Under the pieces are notes generated by a model, which searched no databases, was not told where the DNA came from, and saw only the letters and a list, made by a program, of their open reading frames with translations. A stretch of 64,000 nt of DNA. Origin: Actinobacteria bacterium OV320 (lineage in GTDB: Bacteria > Actinomycetota > Actinomycetes > Streptomycetales > Streptomycetaceae). The DNA lies in NCBI GenBank assembly GCA_001298545.1, contig LJCX01000028.1, positions 496,001-560,000 of the forward strand, read 5' to 3'. Shown piece by piece: positions 8,125 through 16,687 of the stretch (positions are counted from its first letter, which is position 1; every line of letters starts with the position of its first letter). A program made the translations under genes and the position numbers.

Positions 8125-9348
8125 TCAGTTTCCCCCCGAACCCGCGACGAAGCCGCTCTCGGATTCCGTCGCGAACGATGCCTGGTAGGCCGCGAACTGG
8201 GCCCGCTCCTCGTCGACGAGCGCGTGTCCGTCCGCGTACACGTTCTCGAAGATCGCGAAACGGTCCGGGTCCGGCATGGCGCGGACCGCTTCGCGCACTC
8301 GCCTGCCCAACGCCTCGCTCTCCGCCTCGAGTTCCGCGAAGAATCCCTCGTCCGTGTGGTTTGACGCCTCCAGGTGGCGGCGCAGGCGCAGGATCGGGTC
8401 CTTCGCCTCCCAGGCCTCGCGCTCCTCGTCGGCCCGGTACTTCGTCGGGTCGTCGGAGGTGGTGTGGGCGCCCATGCGGTACGTGTACGCCTCGACGAGG
8501 GTGGGGCCCTCGCCGTCGCGGGCCCGGTCCAGCGCCCACCTGGTGACCGCGAGACAGGCCAGGACGTCGTTGCCGTCGACCCGGACGCCGGGGAAGCCGT
8601 ACCCCTGCGCGCGCTGGTAGAGCGGCACCCGGGTCTGCTTCTCGGTGGGCTCGGAGATCGCCCACTGGTTGTTCTGGCAGAAGAACACCACCGGCGCGTT
8701 GTAGACGGCGGAGAAGGTGAAGGACTCCGCCACATCGCCCTGGCTGCTCGCGCCGTCGCCGAAGTAGGCGATCACCGCGCTGTCCGCGCCGTCCTTGGCG
8801 ACGCCCATGGCGTAACCGGTGGCGTGCAGCGTCTGGGAGCCGATGACGATCGTGTAGAGGTGGAAATTGTTGCCGTTGGGGTCCCAGCCGCCGTTGTTCA
8901 CCCCCCGGAACATGCCGAGCAGGTTGGCCGGGTCGACCCCGCGGCACCAGGCGACGCCGTGCTCGCGGTAGGTCGGGAAGACGTAGTCGTCGTCGCGCAG
9001 GGCCCGGCCGGAGCCGATCTGGGCGGCCTCCTGGCCGAGCAGCGAGGCCCACAGGCCCAGCTCGCCCTGGCGCTGGAGGGCGGTGGCCTCCGCGTCGAAG
9101 CGGCGGGTGAGCACCATGTCGCGGTAGAGGCCGCGGAGCTCCTCGGGGGTGACACCGGCGACGTACTTGGCGTACTCGGCGTTCTTCGCGTTCTTGACCC
9201 GCTTGCCCTCCGGCGTCAGCAGTTGCACGAGCTCGGGCTCGGCGGACTTCCTGGCGGTGGTGCGGGTGGTGCGCTCGGTGCCGGTGGTGCCGGCCTTGCT
9301 TCCGGCGCTGCGTCGCGGCTTGCGCGCGGCAGTGCTCTCCACGGTCAC
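8125..9348 (-). CDS. bkdA2: Branched-chain 2-oxoacid dehydrogenase E1 alpha, cluster 2
   Basis: Product of 407 residues. The thiamine-diphosphate motif runs from GDG (197-199) to NN (226-227). The phosphorylation-loop-like segment YRMGAHTTSDDPTKYR follows at about 290. An extra N-terminal tail of about 45 residues rich in Lys, Arg and Thr (TTGTERTTRTTARK) is absent from the cluster 1 homologue. Start GTG 9348 is preceded by GGAGGAG at good spacing. First gene of the bkdA2-B2-C2 operon. The upstream 320-base region is shared with a divergent response regulator and contains two inverted repeats that could be operators. Confidence 0.92.
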   Translation of the reverse strand: MTVESTAARKPRRSAGSKAGTTGTERTTRTTARKSAEPELVQLLTPEGKRVKNAKNAEYAKYVAGVTPEELRGLYRDMVLTRRFDAEATALQRQGELGLWASLLGQEAAQIGSGRALRDDDYVFPTYREHGVAWCRGVDPANLLGMFRGVNNGGWDPNGNNFHLYTIVIGSQTLHATGYAMGVAKDGADSAVIAYFGDGASSQGDVAESFTFSAVYNAPVVFFCQNNQWAISEPTEKQTRVPLYQRAQGYGFPGVRVDGNDVLACLAVTRWALDRARDGEGPTLVEAYTYRMGAHTTSDDPTKYRADEEREAWEAKDPILRLRRHLEASNHTDEGFFAELEAESEALGRRVREAVRAMPDPDRFAIFENVYADGHALVDEERAQFAAYQASFATESESGFVAGSGGN

Positions 9349-9502
9349 GTGTGCTCCTCCGTCGGTCCGGCCCCCGGGGTTGCCGGGTACCAGTGCGGCT
9401 CACCTGAGTCCGACGCCCGTGCACGGGGTGGGTGCCACTCGGTCGGACCAGGTGTGACAGGTGCCCCGGCGAGCGCCCTGCGGTCATCACGTTACCCAGT
9501 GC

Positions 9503-9555
9503 TTCACATTTCTGTGAAACCCCTCTTGACCTGCGTTTTTGCTTGGATTTCCAAG
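9503..9555. promoter_or_regulatory. Two inverted repeats in the bkdA2/response-regulator gap
   Basis: The 9349-9669 gap separates two divergent genes. It holds TTCACATTTCTGTGAA (9503-9518, 6-bp arms around 4 bases) and CTTGGATTTCCAAG (9542-9555, 6-bp arms around 2 bases), 23 bases apart. The surrounding sequence is markedly AT-richer than the genome, as expected for promoters. They are candidate operators for an Lrp/AsnC regulator such as bkdR (28.5 kb) or for the adjacent response regulator. No direct evidence for either. Confidence 0.45.
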
Positions 9556-9669
9556 TAAATCGGCAAAGTCGGGAGAGAGCCAGGTCACAGCCTTGCAGGA
9601 GGCCGGAGCAACGGCACGTTATCCCGGGCACCCGGTCCACGGGAAGACTCCGTATGTGAGACTGAGCGC

Positions 9670-10374
9670 GTGCGCGAAGAAGGAAAAATCACCGTTTTTC
9701 TACTCGACGACCATGAGGTCGTCCGGCGCGGGGTCCGCGAGATGCTCTCCGTGGAGAGCGATATCGAGGTGGTCGGCGAGGCCGGCACGGCGGCCGACGC
9801 GCTGGTGCGCATCCCGGCCACGCGGCCCGACGTCGCGGTGCTCGACGTACGGCTCCCGGACGGCAGCGGCGTGGAGGTGTGCCGCGAGATCCGCTCCCGG
9901 GACGACTCCGTCAAGTGCCTGATGCTGACCTCGTACGCCGACGACGAGGCCCTCTTCGACGCGATCATGGCCGGCGCGTCCGGCTATGTCCTGAAGGCCA
10001 TCCGCGGCCAGGAGCTGCTGACGGCCGTACGGGACGTCGCCGCCGGGAAGTCGCTCCTGGACCCCGTCGCCACCGCGCGCGTGCTCCAGCGGCTGCGTGA
10101 GGGCGCTCCGAAGGCCGACGACCGGCTCGCGCACCTCACCGACCAGGAGCGCAGGATCCTGGACCTGATCGGCGAGGGCCTCACCAACCGCCAGATCGGC
10201 ACGGAACTGCACCTCGCCGAGAAGACCATCAAGAACTACGTGTCGAGTCTGCTGTCCAAACTCGGTATGCAGCGCCGCTCCCAGGCAGCCGCGTACGTGG
10301 CCCGGATGCAGGCGGGAACGCAGGCGGGAAACCGGGCCGGGACGCAGACCGGCTCGCGGGCCGGGAGCAACTAG
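9670..10374 (+). CDS. DevR/DosR-type NarL-family response regulator (orphan)
   Basis: Product of 234 residues. Receiver domain with acidic pair D13-D14, phospho-acceptor D59 (VAVLDVRL), the switch Thr in LTSYADDEA and the conserved Lys in GYVLKAI. A LuxR-type helix-turn-helix follows (LTDQERRILDLIGEGLTNRQI, about 150-210). The match to mycobacterial DosR/DevR, including the LAEKTIKNYVS...LLSKLGM helix, is very close from memory. No histidine kinase is adjacent; the S. coelicolor counterpart SCO3818 was reported to take phosphate from a distant DevS-like kinase. The C-terminal tail is a short AGTQAGNRAG repeat. GTG 9670 start. A DevR-box-like palindrome overlaps its stop codon. Confidence 0.92.
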   Translation: MREEGKITVFLLDDHEVVRRGVREMLSVESDIEVVGEAGTAADALVRIPATRPDVAVLDVRLPDGSGVEVCREIRSRDDSVKCLMLTSYADDEALFDAIMAGASGYVLKAIRGQELLTAVRDVAAGKSLLDPVATARVLQRLREGAPKADDRLAHLTDQERRILDLIGEGLTNRQIGTELHLAEKTIKNYVSSLLSKLGMQRRSQAAAYVARMQAGTQAGNRAGTQTGSRAGSN

Positions 10375-10387
10375 GGACCTACGTCCC
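10374..10387. promoter_or_regulatory. DevR-box-like palindrome
   Basis: GGGACCTACGTCCC fits the inner part of the mycobacterial DevR/DosR box (GGGACTWWAGTCCC), with five perfect palindromic positions on each side of CTAC. It lies 58 bases before the split-barrel gene and directly after the DevR-like gene, so the regulator may control the downstream gene. Confidence 0.55.
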
Positions 10388-10444
10388 GGCCGGACGGGAC
10401 GGTGGCCTCTGTGGCGCCCCCTACCGGCCGCGCACAGTGGTCGC

Positions 10445-10849
10445 ATGCCGACCGACGAACGACTCGCCGTCGACCTGCTCGCCCGCACCGAGTACGGACG
10501 GGTGGCCGCCAGCCTGCGCGCGATGCCCTTCCTGGCCTGCGCCCGCCACATCGTGGTGGACGGCCGTCTGCTGCTGCGCATGCACCGCGGCCACGGCTAC
10601 CACCGGGCCTGCGTCGGCCATGTGGTCGCCTACGGCTCGGACAACCTGAACCGGGCGCGGCCGGGCTGCGCCGAGGGCCGGTGGTCGGTGGAGATCGTCG
10701 GCAAGTGCGCGGCCGTGGAGCCCACCGCCGCCGAACTGGAGCTCTTCGGGCCCGCGCCCCGGTCCGTGGACGGCGGCGTCCCGTTCGACCCGGTCTACCT
10801 GCGCGTGACCCCGCAGTTCGTGACCGTGGACCGCCAGGGAGCGACCTGA
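10445..10849 (+). CDS. Pyridoxamine 5'-phosphate oxidase-like FMN-binding protein
   Basis: Product of 134 residues with the split-barrel pattern of the PNPOx-like family. An N-terminal helix (DERLAVDLLARTEYGRVAASL) leads into beta-strands ending in VDGRLLLRMHRG, then a second half with SVEIVGKCAAVEP. Such proteins bind FMN or F420 and act as small flavin reductases or oxidases; DevR regulons in mycobacteria contain several relatives. The preceding palindrome and DevR-type gene fit that association. ATG 10445. The enzymatic substrate is unknown. Confidence 0.8.
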   Translation: MPTDERLAVDLLARTEYGRVAASLRAMPFLACARHIVVDGRLLLRMHRGHGYHRACVGHVVAYGSDNLNRARPGCAEGRWSVEIVGKCAAVEPTAAELELFGPAPRSVDGGVPFDPVYLRVTPQFVTVDRQGAT

Positions 10850-10917
10850 GGCGACCCGAAGCGACCTGTGAGGCCACTCGGAGCGACGTGAGGCGACCTG
10901 GAACGACCTGGAGCGAC
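10843..10917. repeat. Degenerate GCGACCTG repeat
   Basis: About seven imperfect copies of an 8- to 11-base unit (GCGACCTGA/G, with versions AACGACCTG and AGCGACGTG) begin at the stop codon of the split-barrel gene. Downstream, GTGAC-type direct repeats continue to 10960. No known role. Confidence 0.5.
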
Positions 10918-11001
10918 CGCCCGTGACAGTTGTTGACCTTTAGTGACTTTCTGTGACAACGCCCAGCTCACAGCCTCGGATCGTGCCCTAGCATCGGGCG
11001 C

Positions 11002-12258
11002 GTGCCGCGCTCCTGTGTACCCCCCTTAGTGCTCCACGCGCCCCCTCTGGGCGCCCTGCTCCGCCGGTACGCCGCCGGCACCGCGCTCACCTGTGAGCCC
11101 GTCGACGAGGGGCTGCTGAACCGCGGCTACCGGCTGCGCACCACCCGCGGCCGCTACTTCCTCAAGCACCACTTCGACCCCGACACCGCCTCCATCGCCC
11201 GCCAGCACCGGGCCACCGAGCGACTGGCCGACCTCGGCGTCCCGGTCGCTCCCCCGCTGCCCGGCCACGACGGACGCACGGTCGCCGTCGTCGGCGGCCA
11301 CGCCTACGCCCTCCACCCCTGGATCGACGGACGCCACCGCCACGGCGCCCAGCTCACCCCCGGCCAGTGCGGCCGCCTGGGAGCGCTGCTGGGGGTGGTG
11401 CACGCCAGCCTGGAGCAGGTGATGCGGGCGGCCCACGGCGAGCTCCTGCCCCCGGCCCGTGGCGGACACGTGCCCCGGGGCCTCGGGGTCAACGCGCCCG
11501 CGGGGGGCGAGACGCCCCCGACGTGCGATCCGCGACGCGATCCGCGACGCGACCCGGGCCCGACCCGGGGGCACGCCCCCGAGGGCCGGAGCGCCCCGTC
11601 CGAGCGCCCTGCCCGGGCCGCGGCCGCCGCTCCCGCCGAACCCACCACCGCCGCCGAGCGCACCTCGCCCGTCGAGGCCGCCGTCCCCGCCGCGAGCCCC
11701 GACCCCGCCGACACCTTCGTCCTCATCGAGGACCTCCTCGCGCGCGTGCGCCGCCACCGCCCCGCCGACTCCTTCGACGAACTCGCCCGCCACCGCCTCC
11801 TGGAACGGCGCACGCTGCTGGAACGGCACGCGGACCGGCGTCCTCCGCACAGCGGTCCGGTCGGCTGGGTGCACGGGGACTTCCACCCCTTCAACCTGCT
11901 CTACCGCGGGGACGCCCCGGCCGCCATCGTCGACTGGGACCGGCTGGGCGTGCAGCCCCGCGCCGAGGAGGCCGTCCGCGCCGCCGCGATCTTCTTCGTC
12001 CGGCCCGACGGCACCCTCGACCTGCCGAAGGCGAGGCAGTACGCACGCGCGTACCGACGCGCGGCCGGGGCCACGCCCTCCGAACTCGCGGCGGCCGTGC
12101 ACCGGGTGTGGTGGGAGCGCCTCAACGACTTCTGGATGCTGCGCTGGCACTACGAGCGCGGCGACACCCGCGCCGACTCCCAGTTCCCTGCGGCCTCGGC
12201 CCTCGCCGTGTGGTGGACCCGCGATTACGAAGCGGTGTGCGGCGCGTTCGCCGACTGA
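11002..12258 (+). CDS. Aminoglycoside phosphotransferase-fold kinase
   Basis: Product of 418 residues of the APH/choline-kinase superfamily. An N-lobe with GLLNRGYRL and the strand lysine in RYFLKHHF is followed by the catalytic loop H291-G-D-F-H-P-F-N and the metal-binding D311-W-D. Between the lobes (about residues 152-225) lies a long Ala/Pro/Arg-rich low-complexity insertion that normal APH proteins lack, probably disordered. These kinases act on sugars, choline, homoserine or antibiotics; nothing here identifies the substrate, and resistance should not be assumed. GTG 11002 has little leader; a TAGCAT at 10988 could be a -10 of a nearly leaderless transcript. Confidence 0.85.
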   Translation: MPRSCVPPLVLHAPPLGALLRRYAAGTALTCEPVDEGLLNRGYRLRTTRGRYFLKHHFDPDTASIARQHRATERLADLGVPVAPPLPGHDGRTVAVVGGHAYALHPWIDGRHRHGAQLTPGQCGRLGALLGVVHASLEQVMRAAHGELLPPARGGHVPRGLGVNAPAGGETPPTCDPRRDPRRDPGPTRGHAPEGRSAPSERPARAAAAAPAEPTTAAERTSPVEAAVPAASPDPADTFVLIEDLLARVRRHRPADSFDELARHRLLERRTLLERHADRRPPHSGPVGWVHGDFHPFNLLYRGDAPAAIVDWDRLGVQPRAEEAVRAAAIFFVRPDGTLDLPKARQYARAYRRAAGATPSELAAAVHRVWWERLNDFWMLRWHYERGDTRADSQFPAASALAVWWTRDYEAVCGAFAD

Positions 12259-12332
12259 CCCCGGCCCCACAAACGCGACACGCGCGTGTGGAGACCCGTG
12301 ACGGGCCCACGCGCGCGTGCGGCGTACTGCGG

Positions 12333-13901
12333 TCAGTTTCCGATGCTGCCGAGGGTGCCGCCCTCGGTGGCCGGGTCGCTCGGCTCCACATCCGTCGGAT
12401 CGTCCGAAGGCTGGGTGTCCGTCGGATCGTCCGAGGGCTGGGTCTCCGTCTCCTCGTCCGTCGGCTCGCTGCTGGCCGACTCGGAGGGGGAGTACGACGG
12501 CGAGTACGAGGGCGAGTACGACGGCGTCCAGTCCGAATCGGAGTTGGACCCGGAGTTGTCGTCCGAGGTGTCGTCCGAGGCCGTGTTGCTCGCCTCGTCG
12601 CTCGGTGTCGCGGTGGAGGCGTCGTCCGTCGCCGACTGCGAGGTGGACGGCGACGGCGAGGTGTCGGTGTCGCCGCTGCCCTTCCCCTGGCCGTTCAGCG
12701 CGAGCGCGACACCCGCGGCGATGGCGATCACCGCGAAGACGGCGAGGATCCACAGCTTGCCGCGGCCGCTGCCCTTGTTGCCGTGCCCCTCGAAGCCGCC
12801 GTCGTCACCGCCGCCGTAGCCGGTGGGCAGGATCGGCTGCGGGATCTGCGAGGTGCTGGAGCCGTCGGCGCCGTGCGCCAGCGCGGTCGTGCTCGCGAAG
12901 CCGCCGGAGGGCGTGCCGCGGCCGTCGTGCGCGCCGACCGGGCCGGTGTTCCAGGTGCCGGTGTGACCGCCCTGGTCGTACAGCATCTGGAGCCCGTACT
13001 GGACCAGACCGCGCATCTCCTCGGCCGTCTGGAACCGGTCGTCGGGGTCCTTGGCCAGGGACCGCATGACGAGACCGTCGAGCTCCGGCGGGCACTGCCC
13101 GTCCGAGGTCTGCGACGGCGGCACCGGGATGTCCTGCACGTGCTGGTAGACCACCGACAGCGGCGTCTCGCCGGTGAACGGCGGCCGCAGTGCGAGGAGT
13201 TCGTACAGCAGGCAGCCCGTGGCGTACAGGTCGGAGCGGTAGTCGACGGCCTTGCCGAGCGCCTGCTCCGGGGAGAGGTACTGCGGGGTGCCCATGACCA
13301 TGCCGGTCTGCGTCATCGTCGTGGACGCGCCGTGCAGGGCGCGCGCGATGCCGAAGTCCATCACCTTGACCGCGCCGTTGTGCGTGATGATCACGTTCGC
13401 CGGCTTGATGTCACGGTGCACGATGCCGTGCTGGTGCGAGTAGGCGAGCGCCTCCAGGACCCCCGAGGTGATGATCAGGGCCTGCTCGGGGCCGGGCGCC
13501 TCGGCGTTGAGGAGAAGGTCGCGGATGGTGCGTCCCTCGACGATCTCCATCACGATGTACGGCACGCTCTGGCCGCCCACGAAGTCCTCGCCGGAGTCGT
13601 ACACGGCGACGATCGCATGGTGGTTGAGGCCGGCCACCGACTGGGCCTCGCGCGTGAAGCGGGCCTTGGACACGGGGTCCTCGGCTAGATCGGCGCGCAG
13701 CAGCTTCACCGCGACGGTGCGTCCGAGGCGTACGTCCTCGGCCGCGAACACCTCGGCCATGCCACCTCGGCCGAGTCTGCGGGTCAACCGGTATCGGCCG
13801 TCCCCTACCAGCCCGCCGTTGCCCCAGTTCTCCGGCGCATCTGACATACCGCCGCCAGTCGCCTCGGGGTCGGACGGGCCCTGAGCGCGCTGCTGTGCCA
13901 T
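12333..13901 (-). CDS. Transmembrane Ser/Thr protein kinase without PASTA domains
   Basis: Product of 522 residues. The kinase domain spans about 37-310: Gly-loop GRGGMAEV, ATP lysine K66, catalytic H162-R-D, D182-F-G, activation loop TTMTQTGMVMGTPQYLSPEQ. After a Gly/Ser linker there is one membrane segment (around 385-405, LWILAVFAVIAIAAGVALAL). The external tail of about 110 residues is rich in Ser, Thr, Pro and Asp, with SPSY repeated three times and DDPTDTQPS repeats; it lacks PASTA folds. Start ATG 13901 has GAGG eight bases upstream. Divergent from another kinase; the two probably sense different envelope signals. Confidence 0.93.
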   Translation of the reverse strand: MAQQRAQGPSDPEATGGGMSDAPENWGNGGLVGDGRYRLTRRLGRGGMAEVFAAEDVRLGRTVAVKLLRADLAEDPVSKARFTREAQSVAGLNHHAIVAVYDSGEDFVGGQSVPYIVMEIVEGRTIRDLLLNAEAPGPEQALIITSGVLEALAYSHQHGIVHRDIKPANVIITHNGAVKVMDFGIARALHGASTTMTQTGMVMGTPQYLSPEQALGKAVDYRSDLYATGCLLYELLALRPPFTGETPLSVVYQHVQDIPVPPSQTSDGQCPPELDGLVMRSLAKDPDDRFQTAEEMRGLVQYGLQMLYDQGGHTGTWNTGPVGAHDGRGTPSGGFASTTALAHGADGSSTSQIPQPILPTGYGGGDDGGFEGHGNKGSGRGKLWILAVFAVIAIAAGVALALNGQGKGSGDTDTSPSPSTSQSATDDASTATPSDEASNTASDDTSDDNSGSNSDSDWTPSYSPSYSPSYSPSESASSEPTDEETETQPSDDPTDTQPSDDPTDVEPSDPATEGGTLGSIGN

Positions 13902-14259
13902 CAGTCCTCGCCGTCGTTTCTGCCCGCGGAACGCGCGGTGTTGTTACGGTCTCCGTCGGCCACGCTACAGCCTCCGCGCAAGCCTCCGGCCCGGGACGAT
14001 CCCCGGAACATCGCCCGGGACGAGCCCGGGCGCCGGTCCGCGACGGACCGGCCATCAAACCTGCACTCCGTACCGAGGTGCAAATTCTGTGTACCGGCCG
14101 TACGGCACCTGTAACGCTTCCGCGACGCTTCTTTCTCGTAGGGTCACGGAACGGGCACCGCGCTTGACGTGTCAGTGCCCTACGGCAGACTTGGCCGGGA
14201 ATAGCACTATCGATCAACGACAGTCAACGGCGCTCGAGGGCCTACGGGGGACGCAGAAG
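13902..14259. other. Intergenic region between divergent kinase genes
   Basis: The 358-base gap must contain promoters for both kinases. I see no tRNA, repeat array or small gene. AT-richer stretches occur around 14080-14140 (TTCTGTGTACC... and TTCTTTCTCGTAGGGT), the likely plus-strand promoter zone, but no clear -35/-10 pair can be assigned. Confidence 0.5.
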
Positions 14260-15891
14260 ATGAGCCAGGACGGCGCGCAGGGCCGGTATGCGGGGCGGGC
14301 GCTCGCCGCCGGCCGGTATCAGCTGCGCGACTTGCTCGGCGAGGGCGGCATGGCCTCGGTGCACCTCGCCTACGACGCCGTGCTCGACCGTCAGGTCGCG
14401 GTGAAGACCCTGCACACCGAACTCGGCCGTGAGCAGGCCTTCCGCGAGCGCTTCCGCCGCGAGGCCCAGGCCGTGGCCAAGCTCACGCACACCAACATCG
14501 TCTCCGTCTTCGACACCGGCGAGGACGACGTCGAGGGGCTGACGACTCCGTACATCGTCATGGAGTACATCGAGGGCCGCCCGCTCGGCTCGGTGCTCGA
14601 CGAGGACGTACGGCAGCAGGGCGCGATGCCCGCCGACAAGGCCCTGAAGATCACCGCGGACGTGCTGGCGGCGCTGGAGATCAGCCACGAGATGGGGCTC
14701 GTCCACCGCGACATCAAGCCCGGCAACGTGATGATGACCAAGCGCGGCGTGGTCAAGGTGATGGACTTCGGCATCGCTCGCGCGATGCAGTCCGGGGTCA
14801 CCTCGATGACGCAGACCGGCATGGTCGTCGGCACCCCGCAGTACCTCTCGCCCGAACAGGCCCTGGGGCGTGCGGTGGACGCCCGGTCCGACCTGTACTC
14901 GGTCGGCATCATGCTGTTCCAACTGGTCACCGGGCGGCTGCCGTTCGAGGCCGATTCGCCGCTTGCGATCGCGTACGCGCACGTGCAGGAGGAGCCGGTG
15001 GCTCCCTCCTCTATCAACCGGGCGCTGCCGCCGGCCGTCGACGCGCTGATCGCCCGCGCGCTGAAGAAGAACCCGAACGAGCGCTTTCCGACCGCTGTCG
15101 CCATGCGCGACGAGTGCCTGCGGGTCGCCGCCTCCTTCCAGCCGGCCCCGCCGAGCATCGTCCCGGGCGCGCAGACGTCGAGCGGCGCGGGCGTAGGTTC
15201 CGCGGTGTTCCCGCCGATCGGCCAGAGCACCCCGGCGCCGCAGGCCGGCGTCCAGACGCCCTACCAGCCCGCGCCGACCCCGAACCCGTACGGCACCCCG
15301 ACGCCGCCCGCCTCCTACGGCTATCCGCAGCAGGGCTACCAGACGCCCGCTCCGGCCTACGGCCACCAGCAGGCACCGCACACCCCGCCCGCGTACAACC
15401 TCAGCCCGCAGCCGTCCACCACGGTGTCCTCGGGCGGTGGTGGCCGCCGCAACAGCAAGCCGGTGCTCATCGGCTCGGCCGTCGTCGCCGTGGTGGCGGT
15501 CGGCGGCCTCATCGCCAGCCTCGCGATGAGCGGTGGCGACGACGACGCCAAGGGCAGCACCTCCAGCTCCTCGCCGTCGGTGACGAAGGCGGCGGACTAC
15601 CGGGCGCCGGACACCTCCAAGACGATCGAGTCGACGGAGTGCTCCGAGCCGCAGGAGTCGTACAACGACCCCGACAAGATCCGGGTGCCGAACTTCAAGT
15701 TCAAGTACATCGGCTCGGTCAAGGAGTGCTTCCAGGCCGCCGGCTGGCAGTACAAGATCACGAAGGTGGACGAGAACACCTACGGCGACGGGGCGGTCAT
15801 GGACCAGTTCCCCTCCGCCGGGACGGACGTCGACCCGAAGGACATGCCCGAGATCGAGATCAAGGTCTCCACGGGCAACCCGGCGTCGTGA
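14260..15891 (+). CDS. Transmembrane Ser/Thr protein kinase with a single PASTA-like domain
   Basis: Product of 543 residues. Kinase domain about 20-290: GEGGMASV, ATP lysine K49, HRDIKPGN, MDFGIARA, and the activation loop TSMTQTGMVVGTPQYLSPEQ, which closely matches its divergent neighbour. The juxtamembrane part (330-450) is Pro/Tyr/Gln-rich with PYGTPTPP and GYQTPAP repeats, then a membrane helix (VLIGSAVVAVVAVGGLIASLAM). The external 85 residues resemble one PASTA-type domain (VPNFKFKYIGSVKECFQAAGWQYKI); Cys residues there may form a disulphide. ATG 14260 follows a GGGGGACGCAGAAG leader. Confidence 0.92.
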   Translation: MSQDGAQGRYAGRALAAGRYQLRDLLGEGGMASVHLAYDAVLDRQVAVKTLHTELGREQAFRERFRREAQAVAKLTHTNIVSVFDTGEDDVEGLTTPYIVMEYIEGRPLGSVLDEDVRQQGAMPADKALKITADVLAALEISHEMGLVHRDIKPGNVMMTKRGVVKVMDFGIARAMQSGVTSMTQTGMVVGTPQYLSPEQALGRAVDARSDLYSVGIMLFQLVTGRLPFEADSPLAIAYAHVQEEPVAPSSINRALPPAVDALIARALKKNPNERFPTAVAMRDECLRVAASFQPAPPSIVPGAQTSSGAGVGSAVFPPIGQSTPAPQAGVQTPYQPAPTPNPYGTPTPPASYGYPQQGYQTPAPAYGHQQAPHTPPAYNLSPQPSTTVSSGGGGRRNSKPVLIGSAVVAVVAVGGLIASLAMSGGDDDAKGSTSSSSPSVTKAADYRAPDTSKTIESTECSEPQESYNDPDKIRVPNFKFKYIGSVKECFQAAGWQYKITKVDENTYGDGAVMDQFPSAGTDVDPKDMPEIEIKVSTGNPAS

Positions 15892-15907
15892 CCGTCTGAT
15901 GTCATGG

Positions 15908-15943
15908 GAGAAGGGCCCGGCGCCGAAACGCCGGGCCCTTCTC
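15908..15943. terminator. Strong hairpin terminator
   Basis: Perfect 15-bp stem (15908-15922 with 15929-15943) around CCGAAA, seventeen bases after the kinase stop codon and between convergent genes. It probably stops transcription from both sides. No long T tract, as is usual in Streptomyces. Confidence 0.8.
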
Positions 15944-15975
15944 GTGTGTACGGCCGGGGACGACTGTCCGGCGCT

Positions 15976-16524
15976 CTAGAGGTACGGCCCGCCCGTACGG
16001 CCGCCCGCCGCGCGCGGATCGTCGGCGCCCTCGTGACCCGCTCCCGGCGGCAGCGCCCGGCGCATCTGCTCCAACTGGGCACGCGCGGCCATCTGCTGGG
16101 CGAACAGGGTGGTCTGGATGCCGTGGAAGAGGCCCTCCAGCCAGCCGACCAACTGGGCCTGCGCGATGCGCAGTTCCGCGTCGCTCGGCGTCGAGTCCTC
16201 GTTGAACGGCAGGGAGAGCCGCTCCAGCTCCTCGACCAGCTCCGGCGCCAGGCCGTCCTCCAGCTCCTTCACCGAGCTCGAGTGGATCTCCTTCAGCCGG
16301 ACCCGGCTCGCCTCGTCCAGAGGAGCCGCGCGCACCTCCTCGAGCAGCTGCTTGATCATGCTGCCGATCCGCATGACCTTCGCCGGCTGTTCGACCTGCT
16401 CGGTCACCGGGATCTCACGGGAGTCGTCGTCAGCGTCGATGTCACCGAGCGCCATGCCGTCCTGACCTACGACCAGGATCTTCTGGGCGTTCTCCGGCGA
16501 CCTTTCGTTCCTCGGCATCTCCAT
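15976..16524 (-). CDS. bpa: Bacterial proteasome activator Bpa (PafE-like)
   Basis: Product of 182 residues matching the DUF2587/Bpa family. A central four-helix domain (about 45-155; QPAKVMRIGSMIKQLLEEVR, ELEDGLAPELVEELERLSLP) forms ring oligomers. The C-terminus ends ...GGPYL, a GxYL tail like the GQYL of mycobacterial PafE that docks on the 20S proteasome. It promotes ATP-independent degradation of unfolded proteins. Start ATG 16524 or ATG 16518; a GTG at 16542 is less likely. The proteasome genes are not in this window. Monocistronic, convergent with the kinase gene. Confidence 0.88.
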   Translation of the reverse strand: MEMPRNERSPENAQKILVVGQDGMALGDIDADDDSREIPVTEQVEQPAKVMRIGSMIKQLLEEVRAAPLDEASRVRLKEIHSSSVKELEDGLAPELVEELERLSLPFNEDSTPSDAELRIAQAQLVGWLEGLFHGIQTTLFAQQMAARAQLEQMRRALPPGAGHEGADDPRAAGGRTGGPYL

Positions 16525-16687
16525 GCCGTCATTCTCTCGCACGTCCCCACCTCATCACCGTGGCACCCCCTGTGAAGGGTGATCCACTCTTTCCGTTCGG
16601 CGGAGTCCGGAATGCGGTGACAGTTCCCCGATGTGAGGCTTGTTGCGTCTTTTCTTGGCGACTGGGCACCGGGAGGGGGTCACGGAC

